Assembly: GCF_907164915.1 (NCBI RefSeq)
Contig: NC_061868.1
Coordinates: 47,367,689 to 47,431,688, forward strand
Reading direction: 5' to 3'
Length of the DNA stretch: 64,000 bases
Source: Impatiens glandulifera
Lineage: Eukaryota > Streptophyta > Magnoliopsida > Ericales > Balsaminaceae
The notes under the pieces were generated by a model. The model was not told where the DNA came from and did not search any database. It worked only from the letters and a program-made list of their open reading frames with translations. A program made the position numbers and the translations under genes. Below, piece by piece: positions 49,455 through 61,592 of this stretch. The stretch's first letter is position 1. The number at the start of each line of letters is the position of its first letter.

Positions 49455-50355
49455 AAAAAAAATTTCAAACTTAACTGGTTAAAAAAATTTATGATAAAAT
49501 TAATTATATATCAATTACTTATACATACTTATAATATAAATATTTTTAAGAAATATAATTATTGTATTTTATTATTTTTTAATTTTTATCAATATTATTT
49601 ATTATTATAAATTTATGATAATTAAAAATAGGGTCCAAATGGGTTGGACTTAAGTAGGCTGAAAAAAGATATACAATCGTGTTATAGGAACTTTCAACTA
49701 TGTAAAAAAGGAGTCTTTTTAATCTATTTTCTGAAAGATTCTGACTTTCGTGCTTTGGTGTGTTTTAGTAAATGATGCGGAGAAGAGTAGTGATATTGAT
49801 CCGTATTTCAAATACTTCGTACAGTACCTAATAAATTATTAGATGTTCTTCCATCTCCAACCGTCCAAAGGTAAAAATCTTTGGAATATTCTGAACTACT
49901 CAGATATAAAAATGGCGACTAGGCTCCTCTCTTCTCGAGAATCCATACATCCCTTATCAGTGTATGGACAGCTATCTCTCGAGCACAGGTTTAGGTTCGG
50001 CCTCAATGGAAAAAAATGGATAATAAAAATGTATAGGATAAATAAAATTTAAACATATAAATAAATTATATATAAAAAACTAAATATAATAATTCACTTT
50101 AATTAAAAATGAAAGGACCAAATTAAATGTTTAAAATAAATTATATAAAATAAAGTTAAATATTCAAATTAAAACATGTTTAAATTTTAAGTACCTTTTT
50201 AATTTTTAATTAATATTATGGGTATGTGAAAATAAGACCCGCAAATATGCGTTTTTGGGAGGTAGAAAAGGGGAAAAACGCATAATGAGTTTGCTGATTG
50301 TAGTTGAAAATCCATTATGGGTATGAGAATGGTGTAGTGTTGGAGATAACCTAAG
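49455..50355. other. Sequence inserted in segment A beside the eIF3b fragment
   Basis: Mostly AT-rich. A GC-richer piece at about 49840-50010 has an open frame beginning, after an in-frame ATG, with MATRLLSSRESIHPLSVYGQ, which looks like a presequence-type exon. I do not recognise it, and it may be a second captured fragment. The right end (about 50325-50350) reads GAGAATGGTGTAGTGTTGG. Its first eight bases are an inverted match to CCATTCTC at the left (49263-49270), so weak terminal repeats are possible. Confidence 0.4.
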
Positions 50356-50417
50356 TAGCTACAAGTCAATTATAATTATTGATTTTAGGTTAGGCATAAA
50401 GAACATTTTGTAATCAT
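50356..50417. repeat. Duplicated segment A, right part
   Basis: AGCTACAAGTCAA, GGTTAGG.ATAAAG and GAACATTTTGTAATCAT match the right part of the 55.4-kb copy (55655-55744) with internal deletions. Confidence 0.75.
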
Positions 50418-50429
50418 TTATAATCAACA

Positions 50430-50960
50430 ATTTATATTTTACCTATTTTATAAAATTAATTATATTATTTAATTTATTTATTTTTAAATAAAATTGTATA
50501 AATCATAAAATTAAAATTATATATAAACTATATTATTTATTTTATTTATTTTTAAATAAAATTGTATAAATCTTAAAGTTTAATATCATCCATATAATCT
50601 TAAGTTTCAAAATTCAACAGGTTATAAATTTATAAATTATATAATTAAGTAATTGATATTGTAAAAAATATATTTTATAAAATTAATTATATTATTTATT
50701 TTATTTATTTTTAAATAAAATTATATAAATCATAAAATTAAAATTATATATAAACTTGTAAAAGTTTAATATCATCACTATAATCTTAAGTTTCAAAATT
50801 CAACAGGTTTTAAATTTATAAATTATATAATTAAGTAAATGATATTGTAAAAAAAAATTATTTATAAAATTTATTATATTATTTAATTTATTTTTAAATA
50901 AAATTATATAAATCATAAAATTAAAATCATCACTATAATTTAAGTTTCAAAATTTAATGG
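50430..50960. repeat. AT-rich tandem array, right block
   Basis: Same units as the 47870-49070 block (landmarks CAACAGGTTATAAAT near 50616 and CAACAGGTTTTAAAT near 50802, 186 bp apart), about three copies. Segment A therefore appears to have been inserted into, and split, a single original array. Confidence 0.85.
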
Positions 50961-53900
50961 GCAAATGACCCAAAATCTATTTAAAATCTATACCTGCCAT
51001 AACCAAAATAAAGTATTTTGTTATTTTATATTTTGTGAAAATATCTATACTTTTGTAAATAAAAATTAAAAATAATATTTTTTTTTCTGTATCAAAGGTA
51101 AAGTTAGTAAACGCAATAAAAAAAATACTTTGAAAATTTATTAGAATAACTGAAAAGATATCTAATAAAATAAAATATAAGGTAAGGAGTCTGGACTTTG
51201 GAGTTACAATAAGAAGGGTTGGTTGTGGAATTTTAATAGTTTTTAAAATAAAATAAAATTTTCATTTAAAATTATAAATTTTTAAAGTTTTTATTAACAT
51301 CTAGAAACAATAAACAAACACTCTTTTATTAATTATGAAACTTTATTTATAAATATTCAGCCGTGTATATTAATTGCTATATAAAAAATAACTCATATAA
51401 ATAAATTTTTAATTTATACTATCTATTAACTCAATTTTATTACTTTTAGCAGTAAAATATATGAGAAGCTATAAAGGAGAGAATGAGGAGGGAAAATAGA
51501 AAAGTGGGAGGAAAGAAAGAAAAAAAAGAAATTATTTAATTTTTTCAACCAATCAAATTATATTCCTTTTCACCCAAACTCCCTTCCTAATTATTTCTCA
51601 AAATATATATATACACAACAATTATATATCTTTCAATAAAAAAAATATTTACTGTTTAGTTAATTTTTCTCTATCTTTTTTTCTTCCAAAAACTAAGATT
51701 TGTTTCATAGAATACACTTGTATGATTCCTTTTTATTTTTTCTTTCAACTCTGTGTTTAATATACATTTTTAACCATAATTTTTCCTTGCAATTTCTTAT
51801 ATCACATAATTTTATAAACAAGATAACAACAAAGTCATTATAGAAACATTAAATCAAATCCAATCAAAATAGAGGAGACTGACCAATCCTTATCTTTAAT
51901 CTGTAATTCTGTATTTTACATATGAAAACTTAGTTTGAAAATTAGCATCCACTAAAGTTTATTATTTTAAAAAAAAATTAACACTATTCTCTATAGTCAT
52001 GTCAATACAATCTAAAATCAACTTACCATAATAGATTAAATTTGAACGGAATTATGCACTCAATAAATGTTTAGAGGATTATCAGCATTTCCGAATTATA
52101 AATTACCATAACTCAACTAACAACTAACAACCGACCATTCACACTTCTTAATTGAGGCCTGAATTTTAGGTAATTTAATTAAGATTGATGTCGAGAAAGT
52201 ATAGTACTGTCATCATCACTTTAATTAATATAACGAGAAATTTAAATAAATATGAATAGGGTGTGGCAGGTTAGACTTTTTGGACATGTTTAAGTCATAA
52301 TTGACTTATATATATGGTCCAGTCAATTTAAAGTATACCTTACAAATTCATTTCATCCCCAAATTTTGTCAAACCTTTCTCAACCACATTCTTAGATGTT
52401 AGGTATTTAATTTTTTTTGATCCAAATGATAAAAAGATAATACTTTATGTATTAAATTACTTCTCCAATGCAAACTTTCATTTGTATATCCGCATCATAT
52501 ATATGAGATGCGATGAAATTGAGAAATTCTTAATATAATTGACAAGATCACAAATAAAGATAAACTTTGTTACGTCGAAAGAGTTATTGAAAGAGTGAGT
52601 AGAAGTAGAATTAGTACGAAATGAACTTATTTTGTGGAGTTTACTATAATGGAATGAAGTGAACAACTAATGCCCTTTTAGAGTACACTAACTTTGATTA
52701 TCGAGTTCTTAATTATTGTGATGTTTTTATTTTTATTTTTTTGTCTTTCTATTAACTCAAGACAAAGTATGTTCAAACTTAAGTTGTTTTGATTTTTCTA
52801 ATCATTTTCATACCATCACTAAAAAAATAATGTTAATTTTTCATCAACTAATAATTAAGATTGTTAGTTAGAGCTAGTTTGATGTCTGGATTTTAGTATT
52901 TTATTTAATACAAAAGACATTTATATTAAATCGCTATCTTTTTAACTTTGAAATCTCACTTTCAAAATGAAAATGACAAGAGTCCGTCCAACCAAGAGAC
53001 TAAAAGTTACATATTTATTTCTCATTTGAAACATCTTAGGTAGAAGTTAGAGATAATAATTGTGTGATTTTACTAGTTTTCTTAAATTCCAAAAATAATA
53101 CTCATTTGAATTTTGAACAACTAAATTAATCAATCAAAATACTAAAATATTTTTAATATATTTTTATTAAATTTTAAATTTAAATATTTAATATTCATTT
53201 TAGAAAAATTCAAAATTATATACTTTTTATATTAAATATTAAAAAAAAATACATACACAAAAAAAAAAAAAATCCCAAGATCAAACCTCTTAAAAGATGA
53301 GGAAGACTATAAGAATATGGTGGAAGAAAGTATGAAAAAAATATAGAGGAAATAAAATCTAAGATAGAAAGTATTATATATGTTACTTAATCAACTCAAT
53401 AAAGTATAGATGTTTGGTGTAAATTGGCTGTAACAAGTAGTAAATTGAGTTTCATCTATATACTGTACGTTTTTTTTATATTTAATATTATATTTAAAGT
53501 TACATAAATTATTATATTATATTTGACTTATAAATTTTTATATAATATTATCATAATTTATAATATAATACTGTGATTTTACTTAAAAAAAATTTAATAT
53601 ATTAATTAGATATTAATTTAGATAATAATGTTATGATTTTTTTTAATTATGTATATATTAATAATTTTAATAATATTTGTTCGTTCAACTCTAACATCTC
53701 AATTCTATGTGTTTTCAAACATGACCAATATTATATTTTACGTATATATTATCTTATCTTATATTATAATACCACTAAAAACGTTTAATATTTAATTAGT
53801 GAGATAATTATGTTGACGAGAATATAGTAATTTTCTAAAATAAAATAAAAAAGTCATCTCAACAATTGTCCTAACTAGTTATATTTAGTTCTTTTTATTT

Positions 53901-54854
53901 ATTTCAGCATCATTTGCTTATGATCTTCTAGACTAATGAAAAAACATTATAATAAAATTAAGTTATTACTGTCATTTAAATAAGTTGGATAGAAATGGGT
54001 TTAGATATTATAGTTTGATGTGTTCTCCCTAAATAATATATATAATTTTCTAATGAAAATATGATATTATATAATCTAACATAGAAATACTAAAAGATTG
54101 TTTGATGCAAATTATTAGTATTTTTACTCAAAATTTATATATATATTTAATTATTAAATCATTTAATTGATCACATAAGACAAATTAATAGATAAATTCT
54201 CATAGACTCTCATAAACTGTTTTTTTATGAGTTATATCGTTTAGTTGGGATTTTTATGATTAATTAAATTAATGAAATAAGTATCAACCTTAGGTTGGTT
54301 GAAACTAGGAAAGTACCAAAATATATTAATTCTCCACTTGCCAGTTAATTTATTGTTTCTTAACTGGTCAATAAGGGCATGCTATTAAAAAGTAGTTATT
54401 TTCCCAAAAGGCCATTATAGCTTTAGTTTGTCAAAAAAACCTCACTATTTTTTTTTATAGGAAGTTTCAATGAAACTTTCATCAATAACCCCTGTTTAGT
54501 TGCTCATGGTATTGTATGATCGATCGATCAATAATTTAGGATTTTGGGTGGTGGTTGACGCGTTATAAATAATCAATAGTTTTGATCAAGAACGGAACCA
54601 AAAATTAAAGTCAGAAGGAACTTGAACTTAATGTAAGACAAAATTTCAAAAAATATATGTCCCGGAGAAAATTAAACTCAAAACAAAGTACAATCAACTT
54701 TTTGATCAAATTGAGATTTTTCATTATCTATAAAATTATAGAAAATAAGATAGTTAAATTAGTCACATTCATCTTTTATTTATAAATTAATGTAGATAAT
54801 AAGTTTACAGCGTTTGAAACTGTTAAGATAAAATCTAATACATCATCGTTATTA

Positions 54855-54896
<42 letters not shown>

Positions 54897-55363
54897 TTGG
54901 CATGTAATAAAAAAATAGTTGGGTACGACATTCCTCACATAAATCAATTCTTAGTTCTATATTTATTTGCATCTAGTCTAATTAAATTTACTTGGTTTGC
55001 AAGAAAGAATAGTGTCTTTAATTAATTAATTAATTAATTAATTATATATAGTACTTTACTTACTTTGGTGTGATGGAAACAGAAATGTACTTACAAGATT
55101 GTGGAATGACTTGACTAATATAACATCTCCTTACAAAATAGTATATATGCTAATGAGAATACTAATGTTCCATATATAGACTTTGAAATATTGACCAGAA
55201 AATTAATCATCAACAACTTTATTTCTATTTTTATCAAAATTAACCATTTTTCCAATTTCCACGCCTTTTGTCTAAAATAATTACTAACTAATTACAAAAT
55301 TCAATTTTATATTTAAAATTATATTATTTATGCCAAAATTATATTATAATGAAACGAAACTTT
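50961..55363. other. Gene-free AT-rich interval
   Basis: No coding sequence recognised. It holds small repeats: (AT)n at about 54861-54893, an ATTA run at about 55018-55042, and purine/pyrimidine-rich text at 51470-51600 with GGAGGGA and TCCCTTCC that could pair. Boundaries of any element are unclear. Confidence 0.55.
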
Positions 55364-55487
55364 GTTAAAATAATAATAATTGGGTGTTGTTTGTGTCATA
55401 GTATAGTACAACCTCTTTCCTTATTGAGGTCATATGACAACAAATTTATTTAAAAAATTGTTTTAAATTAAGCAGTATCATATAAAC

Positions 55488-55578
<91 letters not shown>

Positions 55579-55744
55579 AAAACTAATGAGCATTTATTAG
55601 TAGAAGTCAGCCATTTAAATTTTAAACTAACAAGGGTTGACATTGTCAAGAAGCTACAAGTCAACAATAATGGGTTTTATTGGGTCTAGGGTTAGGTATA
55701 AAGCATATATGTAACTTAATTTGGAAGAACATTTTGTAATCATA
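55364..55744. repeat. Duplicated segment B (uninterrupted copy)
   Basis: Copy of segment A without the eIF3b-containing insert. The landmarks occur in the same order (GTTAAAATAATAATAATTGG ... AGCTACAAGTCAA ... GAACATTTTGTAATCAT). It contains a long AT microsatellite at 55491-55575. Confidence 0.85.
55491..55575. repeat. (AT)n microsatellite
   Basis: About 85 bp of uninterrupted AT repeats inside segment B. The same site in segment A has only a short TATATATA run. Confidence 0.97.
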
Positions 55745-56591
55745 TTTCCCAATATAGTTTATATAATATTTTTTTTTTCAAAATTCACCGTTTCCAAAAA
55801 TATCTGTTTCAAATTTAAATATACTAAACAATTGCTCTCAAACAAAATAATCTTACAAATAAACTCCACATAACAAGATTCCTACACTAACCCTAGATAA
55901 ATGATTGGAATAGTTAATTTGGAGGAGGGTTAATTTGATTTGCACGAAAAAATAATAAATTTTTTTCTACTCTTTTTCTTTATATTTTTTCATTTTTATA
56001 GCCAATAATGTTTACCCTCCCAATTTTCCTCTCCTAATTATTTATCTATATTTTATTAGTTTGTTATTAAAACATATAAGTTGAAGTCATATATCATTAT
56101 TGATTGGTGGTAATGGGTGTAAAATGTCTAGGCATGCTAGTTAACAAAAATAAAAAGACAACCATAAGAGATTTCAACACTAAAAATTCTACATTCCTGA
56201 CTTTAATGGAAGTCTGAAATGTGTCAAATTTATAGTGTAACTCATCATCCTCTTGAATCAACTATCGATAATTGTCACCGGTAAGCTATTACATATAGTA
56301 TCTAACTAATTAGACAATAGCCCATTAACATATTACAAAGTCAAATAAGACCTAATTAAATTAAGACCTAACCCAAGTAGAATGATTGACTCATCTTTGA
56401 TGCTATGAACATTACCCGGGGACTAGGGCAATAATTCTGGTTGGTAAAGGATCACCCACATGAACTCGTCGGGACCATAACTCTCATAGTTACATTTGTA
56501 AAATCCATAAGTAAATCTCATTTTAAGAATTACCACCGGTTACAACTCTCGTCGGTACGTAACTTTGACAATTCCCTTCCAACCTTCTGTC
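55745..56591. other. Intergenic, AT-rich
   Basis: A slightly GC-richer stretch at 56250-56590 (CACCGGTAAGC, CCGGGGACTAGGGC, ACCGGTTACAACTC) looks like degraded repeat sequence. No gene seen. Confidence 0.5.
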
Positions 56592-56599
56592 ACAATATT

Positions 56600-56864
56600 C
56601 AGGGACAGACCTAAAATTTATAGTTGGTGTGTTTGAAAAAAATTTAGGATTAACTTAAAAAAATAGTAAGAAAATTTTAGATTAAACGAGGTTATAAAAG
56701 TAAGTTTTACCATTTTTTTAATAATTAGAAAAAAAACATTGAATTATATTAAATTTTTTATTAAATTAGGGTGATGTCACGTTTCTATCGTAATATATAT
56801 ATATATATATATATTTATTCGGGATGGGTTTCAACCCAACTAACCCTACATAGATCCGTCCTTG
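56600..56864. mobile_element. Short hAT-like MITE, degenerate ends
   Basis: 265 bp. The left end is CAGGGACAGACCTA; the right end, read inward, is CAAGGACGGATCTA (11 of 14 identical). Flanks ACAATATT (56592-56599) and CCAATATT (56865-56872) match at 7 of 8 bases, as for an ageing hAT target duplication. There is no coding content; an internal TA microsatellite is near 56793-56813. Confidence 0.6.
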
Positions 56865-56872
56865 CCAATATT

Positions 56873-57806
56873 AATTTATTGCATTAAATCTTTTAACTTA
56901 TGATAAATCATGCTTTAAAGACAGTTAATTTTGTTGTTAAAGTATATTATTTTTTAGTAATCTTTCAAAAAAATCTCATTATTATTTAGAACTTAATAAT
57001 AATTCAAAAGGGACAAACTATTATTATATTTTTTTTAAGTTTATTTTATCATAAAAGAATGCCTGATTTATCATTTTTTATAAATATGTTTTTTTGTATT
57101 ATCTTAACATGTACACTAATTAACCCACCAATCTCTTATTTCAATCTGATTCTCAAATCATGTCATTTATTTGGAATTTACTCAATACCTTGACAAACTA
57201 AAATTATTCATTTACCTATTAATTTCTAACCAGAGATATCCATTCTTTCAATATATGCTATTAATATACAGGTATGTAAATTTAATAATTAAAAATTTTC
57301 TTTAGAATGATCGAGATGTGATCAGATAAACCGACCTGTACGTTAAGATCTTGTTGAAGAAATTAGAACGAATGAGTGAATTATTTACCATATATATACA
57401 CTAATTTACTAATAGATTGAGTTGTGTACTTATAATAATAAAATGATGACTATAATAAATTACAAAAAATCATTCAAGCTCAATCATAAAATGTAAGAAC
57501 TCAGTTCGAGCTAGTAGACTCTTACTGAACTTCTTTTACAATAATTATTAACTTTATTTAAAAATACATTTGGCCAGATTTCTAGTACATTTGCAAAAAT
57601 TATTAGGATGATTACACTTACAAATTGAGGTAATATATTAAACTTAAAGTCTAAAACATTTTCAAAGAAACCAGTACATGCATGTTTATGACCACTATGT
57701 ATATGAGTTTCAACAAACAAACTAAAGTGTTTATGACCATAGCGCATTCGAGTTTCAAGTAGATACGACTATGAGAACAACTCGAGAAACCATTACAATA
57801 GGCAAT
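56873..57806. other. Intergenic and 3' flank of CYP716
   Basis: AT-rich. AATAAT/AATAAA-like signals downstream of the CYP716 stop could serve for polyadenylation. No gene recognised. Confidence 0.5.
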
Positions 57807-59409
57807 TTAGGCTTTTAGAGGATAAAGGCGAATTGGGAGGCCACCTTCTGGGACGGGCATAGGATCCACGATGATCTTATCATCGACAATAACTTTTTCC
57901 CACTTGTATCTCGTGACTAGGTTGTGCATGAAGGCGAGGATCTCCAACCTCGCGTACTCTTTACCGGGACACATCCGTGGCCCCCCTCCAAAGGGCACGT
58001 AAGTGTATGGTGCCGGTCCACTACCTTCGTACCTCAATGGGTTGAAAGTATCTGGCTCGGGGTAATATTTAGGGTTTCTATGAGTCGAGTGTGCGCTCCA
58101 ATAGAGCTTCCATCTCTTTGGAATGGAGAAACCGGAGTAAGTGAAATCAACTATGGCTTGACGAAAAGCACCTTGAAGGGGAGGGTTAAGTCTCAACACC
58201 TCGCATGCCACATTCCATGAATATTTCATCTTTTGAATATCATCCCAATTCAATAGTTCTCCCGGTGCCTTAGATTTCGCTATCTCCATTTGTTCTGTTG
58301 AGTTAAAAATAATTCAATTTCAATCATTTAATAAACAACGTCGACATTTCTTTTAAGATTGATTGACTTACCTCTAATAACCTCGGCATAGACCTCGGGC
58401 AACTCGGCGAGATATTTTATGATGAAGGTTATTGTTATACTAGCGGTGTCGTGTCCTCCAACCAACAATCCCAAAATCTTATCGGCAACATCCATGTCAT
58501 GCATGAAGTTTCCATCGTCGTCGGCCGTCAACAACATGTGCGACAATATGTCTTGAGTAGGAGACGCCTTGTTCTCGGCTAAGTCGATCTTCCTTTGCTT
58601 GATAACGGCTCTAAGATCCTTTCGAATTTGATTGGAGGCCTTAATGGCCTTGTTGAAAGGCGTCCCGTGGATGTGTATGGGGACAGAAAAGATCCCCGAG
58701 GCGAGGAGGTTGAAGGGCTCGGAGAACTTAGCGACTTGATCGGGATCCTCAACGCTGATGAAGAGGCGACACGCGAGCCAAAATGTGTACATCTTGGCAA
58801 GTGGAAACACGGTGACCTCATCGCGGTTAGCCCAGTCAGATTCAAGGTGGCGACGGGAGATGGAGTCCATTATTCCAATGTAACGGTGAAGGGCCTCCGC
58901 CCTTAGAACATGCGGGAGGAGCTTCCTCATTTTCTTCATCTCCTCGTTCGATGAAGTTTGAGTTGACGATGGAAATATCTGTATCAAAACAATTTATTTT
59001 ATTAGATATAATCTGAATTCAAATGAAATATTATTAGTACTGATGAGTCGAGTAAATTATTAACCTTGTCAATAGACGTGGGCCACCAAGCGGTGACGAG
59101 TTTGTTCTCGTTCGAGAACATAAACTTATTGCCCGCAGCTCCACAAAGGACGATGGTATGCTCCCCGAAGAGGGAAGTTTTAAAGGCATGAGGGGAGAAC
59201 ATGGCCATTCTTTCTTGTATAAACTCTTGAGGGTTTCCATTCCATCCTTTCTTGAGATATTCCAAACTCTCGCCGAAGATCGGCCATCCGGTGGTCCCGG
59301 GTGGTAAGGAACCGGCATCAGACTTCGACCTCAAGAGCCTAACCGTGAGGGCTGTGGCTATGAGGACACATACTAGGGGGAGGACGTCCGAGAGGAGAGA
59401 AAATTCCAT
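57807..59409 (-). CDS. CYP716: Cytochrome P450, CYP716 family (triterpenoid oxidase)
   Basis: Membrane-bound haem monooxygenase on the ER. Exons 59409-59065, 58978-58372 and 58294-57807 join in frame for 479 residues, the family length. An N-terminal hydrophobic anchor ([18 protein letters not shown], about residues 9-26) precedes the proline hinge [19 protein letters not shown]. The I-helix has GGHDTAS (about 289-295), the K-helix ExxR is EVLR (349-352), and the haem loop is [10 protein letters not shown] with the ligand Cys at about 425. Two CYP716 marks are [15 protein letters not shown] and GAFRQAI. CYP716A members typically oxidise beta-amyrin, alpha-amyrin or lupeol at C-28. Which substrate this one uses cannot be told from sequence alone. 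The start ATG lies just 104 bp from a hAT element. Confidence 0.95.
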
Positions 59410-59466
59410 TGTTGGAACTTGATAAAGAAAGAAGAGTGTGTTTTGAAATGAATGGTTGATGGTCCA

Positions 59467-59474
59467 TATATATA
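59467..59474 (-). promoter_or_regulatory. TATA box of the CYP716 gene
   Basis: TATATATA on the minus strand, about 58 bp upstream of the start codon and only 40 bp from the hAT left end. The core promoter is therefore intact, but everything further upstream is transposon. Confidence 0.65.
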
Positions 59475-59677
59475 GCGGTTGTCAATTTTTAATAAATATG
59501 TACATACTATTGTCAGTGGCGGACCCAGAAATGTTTTCTCGGGGGGGCCGAATACATAGTAACGTAGCATTTTTTTGGCGATCAAATAAATGCATTTTTT
59601 AATTAAAATTTTACTTGATAATTACATAAAATACTAACAAACACAATTATAAAATACTAATAAGCACAATTACTAAA

Positions 59678-60625
59678 TTATTCTTGTCCATGAGTCAGTA
59701 CAAAAGAAGACAAATTTATTCTACGAGATTCCATTTGTTGAAAATATTGCAATATTGGCTCATTTTCAATTGTTGAGAAAATATCATTTTCAACATATAC
59801 AACTAAACTATCATTCATCCATTCATCTTCCATTCGATTACGCAAATCAGTTTTCACGGTCTTCATTGCAGGAAAAACTCTTTCAACGGATACAGTTGCA
59901 ACTAGTAAACTAAAACCAACTCCATCAATCGATAAATCAATGGAAAAACTATATGTTTTTTCTGTTATAACCAATTTCTGAGCAAAAATTTCCAAGTCTT
60001 CAATTGAAGAAAATTGAGGATCATCTCGCAAATTAAATAAGTAAGCCCGAAGTTGTTGTTCCAAAAATAAATAATCACTGCCTGTGAAATCTCCAGAATA
60101 AAGTTTGGCAAGACGAATGAGTTTACGAATATCAAATTTGGAGAATGAATTTCTGGGATGAAGACATGATATGCAATCAAGTAATTATGTATTAACTTCT
60201 GAAAAACGATTATTTATTTCTTGCATAATCAAGTCAACAACCTAGCATTAAATAATAAATAATAACTATTAATAGATAATATATAATAACTATTAATAGA
60301 TAAGAAATAATATTTATTATACCTGACAAAAGATTTCCACACGATAATGATGAAGATTAGTGATGAGTTCTCCTTTTCCTCTTCGCCTACCATTGCTATC
60401 AATTATCATATGCTCATTCATATCAAGTATTGAGATCGATTGTAATTGACAAAAACTGTTAACTTGGTCCAAAATATCATGCCATCCATCTTCTCTAAAT
60501 TTTTGTAATTGATTTTTCGAACTCGCAATCAATGACATGGCTTGAACTATATTTTGATCTCCTCTTTGTAGGCAAAGTGATAACTCACTTGTAATTCCCA
60601 ATAAATTTTTAATCAAATATAACAC
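59678..60625 (-). pseudogene. hAT transposase remnant
   Basis: The upstream piece, 60625-60317, reads ...LLGITSELSLCLQRGDQNIV...FREDGWHD. It is followed, after an intron, by VVDLIMQEINNRFSEVNT and an in-frame stop near 60188, then FDIRKLIRLAKLYSGDF. The downstream piece, 60064-59678, contains EQQLRAYLFNLRDDPQF and the dimerisation block LLVATVSVERVFPAMK, with RMEDEWMNDSLVVYVE. It is the C-terminal half of a TTF-type-zinc-finger hAT transposase. The stop and the missing N-terminus make it inactive. Confidence 0.85.
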
Positions 60626-61119
60626 AAAAACAAATTCATAAAAAACTAACTATATAAAAAATATGAAAATCTAATTTAATATGTTTCAGCCTAATTTTAT
60701 GAGAATATAAAAAAAATAAAAAATATTAATAAAAATAAAAATACAAAAATAATGTAACTATTTTAACTTGTTTATTAATATTAATTAATATTTTATAAAT
60801 ATCATGCCATCCATCTTCTCTAAATTTTTGTAATTGATTTTTCGAACTCGCAATCAATGACATGGCTTGAACTATATTTTGATCTTCTCTTTGTAGGCAA
60901 AGTGATAACTCACTTGTAATTCCCAATAAATTTTTAATCAAATATAACACAAAAACAAATTCATAAAAAACTAACTATATAAAAAATATGAAAATCTAAT
61001 TTAATATGTTTCAGCCTAATTTTATGAGAATATAAAAAAAATAAAAAATATTAATAAAAATAAAAATACAAAAATAATGTAACTATTTTAACTTGTTTAT
61101 TAATATTAATTAATATTTT
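60473..61119. repeat. 325-bp tandem duplication inside the hAT element
   Basis: Copy 1 (60473-60797) and copy 2 (60798-61119) match base for base at a constant offset of 325, with a single difference noted (GATCTCCTCTT versus GATCTTCTCTT). Each copy contains the same transposase exon piece (ATCATGCCATCCATCTTC...) and its AT-rich flank, so the duplication happened within the element and is recent. Confidence 0.95.
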
Positions 61120-61419
61120 CTTATAAATTTTTGAAATAGTTTAAAATTAAGAAATATAAAAAACTATTATTATTTTAATTTTTATATTTTACCCTCATAA
61201 GTAATTTGTATTATTATATTGAAATAAATAAAAAATAATGTATAATTGTTATATAAATATAATTTTAAAATATAAGTAATTTGTATTATTATATTGAAAT
61301 AAATAAAAAATAATGTATAATTATTATATAAATATTTTTTATACTTTATTTATATAAAATTATGAATTAGTTTATAGATAAATTATATTTTAAAATATGA
61401 TAAATAAATTTAAGGTGAG

Positions 61420-61480
61420 GCAAGGTTCGAACACCTGACTTCAGGTTCACTGTTGAGCTACAAAGCCAACTAGACTAAGA
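61420..61480 (-). other. tRNA-like A/B-box sequence inside the hAT element
   Basis: On the minus strand, TAGCTCAACAGTG (A-box-like) is followed about 35 bp later by GTGTTCGAACC (B-box-like). The stretch does not fold as a complete tRNA by eye, and no anticodon stem is clear. It is either a degraded tRNA-derived piece or chance. Confidence 0.25.
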
Positions 61481-61592
61481 GTTATTTGTTAAATATATAT
61501 ATATAAACAAATTATTGTAAGGTTGGGGGAGGCCCGGGCCCCCCAAAGCCCCCCTTGTAGGTCCGCCACTGACTATTGTTACATTTGAAAAC

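Larger units (their letters stand above)
59514..61571 (-). mobile_element. hAT transposon in the CYP716 upstream region
   Basis: 2058 bp. Ends are CAGTGGCGGACC and its exact complement GGTCCGCCACTG. Both flanks carry the same 8-bp target duplication ACTATTGT (59506-59513 and 61572-61579). The subterminal regions are GC-rich (CTCGGGGGGGCC, GGCCCGGGCCCCCC). Inside, on the minus strand, are transposase remnants and a 325-bp direct duplication. The perfect target duplication argues for a young insertion. The transposase is broken, so it is non-autonomous. Confidence 0.93.

Noticed and set aside
49843..50052. 69-residue open frame inside the insert of segment A
   Set aside because: Kept only as a possible captured exon. 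Not called as a gene because no partner exon, domain or family could be recognised.
55446..55667. Open frame of repeated Ile-Tyr
   Set aside because: Translation of the AT microsatellite.
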